Assembly: GCA_013003325.1 (NCBI GenBank)
Contig: JABDJU010000229.1
Span: 1 to 16,804 of the forward strand
Reading direction: 5' to 3'
Origin: Acidimicrobiales bacterium
GTDB taxonomy: Bacteria; Actinomycetota; Acidimicrobiia; Acidimicrobiales; SZUA-35
Length of the DNA stretch: 16,804 nucleotides
A model generated the notes under the pieces. It was not told the DNA's origin. It ran no database searches and worked only from the letters and a program-made list of their open reading frames with translations. A program made the translations under genes and the position numbers. Shown one piece after another: positions 14,178 to 16,804 of the stretch; position 1 is the stretch's first letter; every line of letters begins with the position of its first letter.

Positions 14178-14693
14178 TCAGCCGGCTGTGAGGCGGGCGA
14201 TCAGCTCGTCGACCGCCTCGGTCGCGATCACCCTCATCTCGTCGTCGGTTCGGTCCTGGATCGGATGCTGGACCATCACGTTGCTGGGGTGGAAACCGAT
14301 GGCGTCACCCTGGATCTGCGCCGCATCGGCGAAGACCTCGGAGGCCACGAAGACCGCCGGGATCCCGCGTCGTTCGAAATCGCTGCTGTCGTGCACACTG
14401 CCCGACGTGCAACTGCCTCAATCGGCGAGGGCCTCGATCACGGCGTCGCAGCTGGTGGCGATCTCATGACGGAGGTCGACCGGCGCTGGCTTGGAAAACG
14501 TTGGCTTCTTGAATCGCTTGACGGTCAGGCCGCGGGATTCAAGCTCGACCTCGAGCTGGTCGAGGAACACGTCGCCCCGCGGTTTGCTGATGTCGAGCAA
14601 CCCGACGACCGCGCCTGCGAGCGTCATCGGTCGAGTGGCCGGCTGGACAGCCTGAGCGACCCGTCCGGCGGTGGGGTCCATCACAACGGTCAT
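14178..14693 (-). CDS. UGSC-family selenoprotein (in-frame TGA = selenocysteine 92)
   Basis: 171 aa when the TGA at 14418-14420 is read as selenocysteine. The N-terminal half (TLAGAVVGLLDISKPRGDVFLD, CDAVIEALAD) leads straight into Sec92-Gly93-Ser94-Cys95, then TSGSVHDSSDFERRGIPAVF, HPSNVMVQHPI and a C-terminal helix. This is the UGSC family layout, in which U or C precedes GSC and an adjacent 'xHD..xFE.RGIP' follows. The frame is preserved on both sides with conserved residues at the junction, so this is not a pseudogene or two genes. A candidate SECIS hairpin begins 11 nt after the TGA. ATG 14693 has GAGGAG (14701-14706) 7 nt upstream and lies 4 nt after the partner's stop, so the two are translationally coupled. 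It needs SelA/SelB/SelC/SelD, which are not in this window. The biochemical reaction is unknown. Confidence 0.88.
14388..14406 (-). promoter_or_regulatory. Candidate bacterial SECIS hairpin
   Basis: In the mRNA, 11 nt after the UGA, GUCG pairs with CGAC, then after a G-A mismatch GCA pairs with UGC, leaving a GUG apex. Position and the GU in the loop resemble the minimal SECIS that SelB recognises in formate dehydrogenase mRNA. A competing 7-bp hairpin (UGCACGU with GUGUGCA, 14392-14411) starts 6 nt after the UGA. Which one forms cannot be decided by eye. Confidence 0.45.
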
Positions 14694-14697
14694 CGGT

Positions 14698-16146
14698 TCA
14701 CTCCTCGATCTTCACGGTAACCATGTCGCTTCCCAGCTCTCCACCCACCCAGCCTGGCAGCACGCTGGAGAACAGTCCAGCATCGCCGCCGGCGTGGACG
14801 ATGGCGGGTCGGCCGTCAGCGAACTTGGGCAGCGTGGCGTCATGGAACTCTGGTGGCAGGCCTTCATCGATCGAGCCGGCGCCGCGAACGAGTTCGCGGC
14901 CCGGGATGAGAAGCAGCTCGTCCAACTCTCCGAGCAGACGGGTCCGATCCCAGCCGGCGTCGGCGAAGACACGGCCGTGTTCGGGGCCGACCACCAACAT
15001 CGCGTCCCATCCGATGACAAGCTTCGGGTGGTGGGTAGCGCGGAGAACACTGGCCATCGAGCGGGCCAACGATTCAGGCGTGCGAGAGAGCTGATCGACG
15101 ATCGGGGTCGGACCCTCGCCGGCAAATAGGGTGACGGCGCTTGCGTCGGGCGCGAGCCCTCGGGAGACCGACAGGGGAGTGAACGGCGAGTCGTGCTCCC
15201 GCTCGGCGAAACAGAAGGCGAGCTTGCCCGGCGACCCTTGACAGGCCATGTCGACCTGTCCGGGCACTCCACCTCCGAGGTTGCGTACGACCAGCTGAAG
15301 GGCCCGGCCGATCGTGAGGTTGGCTCGGTTCCCTTGGCCGAAGACGTTCGTGCCGCTGTTCATGCCGATCCGGCGCGCCATCGGGCCGTTCACCACGATG
15401 ACCGGCCCGGAGAAGTAGGTCGTGGCCAGCAACCCGTGCATGTTGAACTCCGATGTGCAGGCTGCCTCGACCGCGGCGAGCACGACCGGAAGATACTCGG
15501 GCTTGCACCCCGCCATCACCGCGTTGATGGCGACCTGTTCCACCGTCACCTCGACGAGGTTGGGTGGCACGGTGGCCACGATGTCGGCCGGAGATCGGGC
15601 GGTCCCGTCGAGCATCCGAAGCACGCGGGCCTCGGTCGGAGGCACAACCGGCAAGCCGTCGGTCCAGCCGCGGTCGAAGGCCGCCTCGAACTCGTCCTCC
15701 AATGCCGCCAACTCGATACGCCGGCCCGAGAGTTGAGATCCGCCGAAACGGACCCGTAGGTCATCGACCAGAAGCGGATCGACCGACAGCGATCCGCAGC
15801 CAGGGCGTGAGTCGGGGAGGGATTCACCGATGGCGGTCTGACCGGTCAGCGCCCGCCAATCGTCACGGGACCAGCCCACCGTGCGGGCGACTTCGGTTCC
15901 TGCGTCGAACTGGATCAGGGTGGGCACCGTTTCGATGTCGTGGTGGAACGAGAAGTCGAGGTCGGTGTCGTCGATGGGATCCGAATCGCCCAAATCCGGA
16001 AACGATGGGTCGTCCTGCACGAACACATCGAGATCCGCGTCCGAGGTCAGGAGTTCAAGCAGGACCGGCACGACGAGCTCACACGTCGGGCAGTCTCGCT
16101 TCACCACCGCCACCAGTCCGGTTCGTGCAGTCGAAGGGCTGGCCAC
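14698..16146 (-). CDS. UGSC-partner protein: CPTC thioredoxin domain plus large conserved C-terminal domain
   Basis: 482 aa. Residues 9-110 form a thioredoxin fold with an intact redox motif, KRDCPTCE (Cys19, Cys22), and cis-Pro75 in ETVPTLIQF. Residues about 150-482 form a separate conserved domain: WTDGLPVVPPTEARVLRMLDG (161-181, motif WTDGLPVVPP), VAINAVMAGCKPEYLPVVLA (205-224) and GMNSGTNVFGQGNRANLTIG (261-280). It carries Cys214, Cys230, Cys302 and Cys312. I know this domain as a companion of UGSC proteins but not its reaction. GTG 16146 is chosen over the in-frame start at 16320: a TACGAT -10 box lies exactly 6 nt upstream, the extra 58 residues look unstructured, and the longer form would overlap the divergent MBL gene. 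The UGSC gene follows after 4 nt. Confidence 0.8.
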   Translation of the reverse strand: MASPSTARTGLVAVVKRDCPTCELVVPVLLELLTSDADLDVFVQDDPSFPDLGDSDPIDDTDLDFSFHHDIETVPTLIQFDAGTEVARTVGWSRDDWRALTGQTAIGESLPDSRPGCGSLSVDPLLVDDLRVRFGGSQLSGRRIELAALEDEFEAAFDRGWTDGLPVVPPTEARVLRMLDGTARSPADIVATVPPNLVEVTVEQVAINAVMAGCKPEYLPVVLAAVEAACTSEFNMHGLLATTYFSGPVIVVNGPMARRIGMNSGTNVFGQGNRANLTIGRALQLVVRNLGGGVPGQVDMACQGSPGKLAFCFAEREHDSPFTPLSVSRGLAPDASAVTLFAGEGPTPIVDQLSRTPESLARSMASVLRATHHPKLVIGWDAMLVVGPEHGRVFADAGWDRTRLLGELDELLLIPGRELVRGAGSIDEGLPPEFHDATLPKFADGRPAIVHAGGDAGLFSSVLPGWVGGELGSDMVTVKIEE

Positions 16147-16152
16147 GGAGCG

Positions 16153-16158
16153 ATCGTA
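16153..16158 (-). promoter_or_regulatory. -10 box TACGAT of the UGSC operon (leaderless)
   Basis: Minus-strand TACGAT ends 6 nt before the GTG at 16146, with no Shine-Dalgarno. This decides the start of the thioredoxin-domain gene and marks the promoter of the selenoprotein operon. Confidence 0.55.
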
Positions 16159-16312
16159 TCCACTGGCTGAGAGCGAGGCGAGACGGGCGTCACAATCGGT
16201 AGGGCATTCCTCGCCCGGAGTGAGACCTTCTTCACATGATCTATCAATCGTGTCGCTGTTTGGCCTACCGTCTCCCGTCGTCTGGATACCCACGTCGAGC
16301 GGAGGATACGGT

Positions 16313-16804
16313 TTGCTCAAGATCTCCTTCTATGGAGTGAGAGGATCAACACCCTGTTCCTGTTCCTCAACCCGAGAAATCGGTGGCAACACGGCCTGTG
16401 TGGTTGTCGAGTCCGGTGACGACGCCCCGATCGTGCTCGATCTGGGCACCGGCCTTCGCTACTACGGCGAATACCTCGATGAGGCCGGGGTGGAAGCCTT
16501 CGTCGGCACCGCACTCGTGACGCATCTGCATTGGGACCACGTGCAGGGCATCCCATTCTTCAAGCCGCTGCTGCACCCGCAGTCTCAGCTCACGCTGGTG
16601 GGCCCGCCCCAGACCGACAGCACGCTGGCCGCCCAGGTCGAGCGTTTCGTGAAACCGCCTCTGTTTCCGGTGCACCTCGATGTGTTGCCGGGTCGAGTCG
16701 ACTTCGTGGAGACATCGTCGGGATCGCTGAACGTCGGCAGCTGCACCATCACCACGGCGCCGGTCCCGCACTGCGGCGACACCAACGGGTACAGGATCCA
16801 AAAC
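16313..16804 (+). CDS. MBL-fold metallohydrolase (3' end cut by window)
   Basis: 164 residues are visible before the window ends. It opens with MLKISFYGVRGSTPCS and REIGGNTACV, the usual beginning of PhnP/ribonuclease-Z-like MBL-fold hydrolases. VLDLGTGLRYYG follows, and then the metal-binding motif THLHWDHVQG (His71, His73, Asp75, His76). The later PVPHCGDTNGY segment resembles the region where the next metal ligand falls. TTG 16313 is the start: GGAGGA at 16301-16306 gives 6-nt spacing, and the frame from here matches the family start. It is divergent from the UGSC operon, with 166 bp between starts. It is probably a phosphodiesterase or related hydrolase; substrate unknown. Confidence 0.85.
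   Translation, partial: MLKISFYGVRGSTPCSCSSTREIGGNTACVVVESGDDAPIVLDLGTGLRYYGEYLDEAGVEAFVGTALVTHLHWDHVQGIPFFKPLLHPQSQLTLVGPPQTDSTLAAQVERFVKPPLFPVHLDVLPGRVDFVETSSGSLNVGSCTITTAPVPHCGDTNGYRIQN

Noticed and set aside
14179..14188. CAGCCGGCTG palindrome as a terminator between the convergent MFS and UGSC genes
   Set aside because: It has no loop, no U-tract and short arms, and it lies inside the UGSC coding end.
14178..14693. Two separate small genes (14418-14693 and 14178-14396) or a pseudogene with a nonsense mutation
   Set aside because: The frame is unbroken apart from one TGA, which falls exactly at the U of the UGSC motif, and family-like sequence lies on both sides. The downstream piece also lacks its own ribosome binding site.
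16147..16320. 58-residue N-terminal extension of the UGSC partner protein
   Set aside because: A -10 box 6 nt before GTG 16146 and the lack of structure in the extension favour the shorter start. The longer form would overlap the divergent MBL gene.

Overview
This is a GC-rich actinobacterial chromosome segment. The gene content fits a free-living high-GC actinomycete, most likely Acidimicrobiia or a relative: a 13E12/DUF222 HNH endonuclease, an LppX/LprG-type lipoprotein, an alpha-methylacyl-CoA racemase with the mycobacterial layout, a short actinobacterial MutY, and many starts that look leaderless. That placement is inference. I saw no rRNA, tRNA, CRISPR array, insertion sequence or prophage.

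Layout. 1-931 (-): C-terminally cut NHLRC2-like protein (thioredoxin fold plus NHL repeats). 987-3220 (+): acyl-CoA ligase and a lipoprotein with three Cys-pair repeats. 3221-3464: convergent spacer with a perfect inverted repeat and a copy of a promoter-like element. 3465-4598 (-): alpha-methylacyl-CoA racemase. 4599-4924: divergent spacer with two hairpins. 4964-5140 (+): 58-aa protein. 5162-5644 (-): cysteine-poor thioredoxin-fold protein. 5768-6922 (+): acyl-CoA dehydrogenase. 6940-7305 (-): two-helix membrane protein. 7404-8663 (+): DUF222/HNH endonuclease. 8670-10295 (-): methylsuccinyl-CoA dehydrogenase (Mcd). 10322-14157 (+): mutY, an LprG-like lipoprotein and a P55-like MFS transporter with a fused extracytoplasmic tail. 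14178-16146 (-): a two-gene UGSC selenoprotein operon. 16313 to the end (+): MBL-fold hydrolase, cut by the window edge.

The strongest discovery is at 14178-14693. Two adjacent open segments are one gene read through an in-frame TGA at 14418-14420. The codons around it read Asp-[TGA]-Gly-Ser-Cys, the signature of the UGSC selenoprotein family. A candidate bacterial SECIS hairpin starts 11 nt after the TGA. Directly upstream, translationally coupled, is a 482-aa protein with a CPTC thioredoxin domain and a large conserved C-terminal domain. Together they look like a selenium-dependent redox or reductive system of unknown substrate.

The second discovery is the lipoprotein/MFS pair at 11219-14157, which matches the mycobacterial LprG-P55 lipid-export operon. 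The transporter continues in frame into a tail with one membrane helix, a coiled coil and Val-Pro hexad beta repeats. An internal ATG with a near-ideal ribosome binding site sits exactly at the junction, five codons after a CGA that is one transition from TGA. This suggests stop-loss fusion or dual production.

Metabolically, the window centres on CoA-thioester chemistry (ligase, racemase, two dehydrogenases). Mcd points to an ethylmalonyl-CoA pathway elsewhere in the genome. Several genes have a TANNNT box 6-8 bases before the start codon. The mcd and mutY start codons face away from each other across 26 bp with overlapping -10 boxes.
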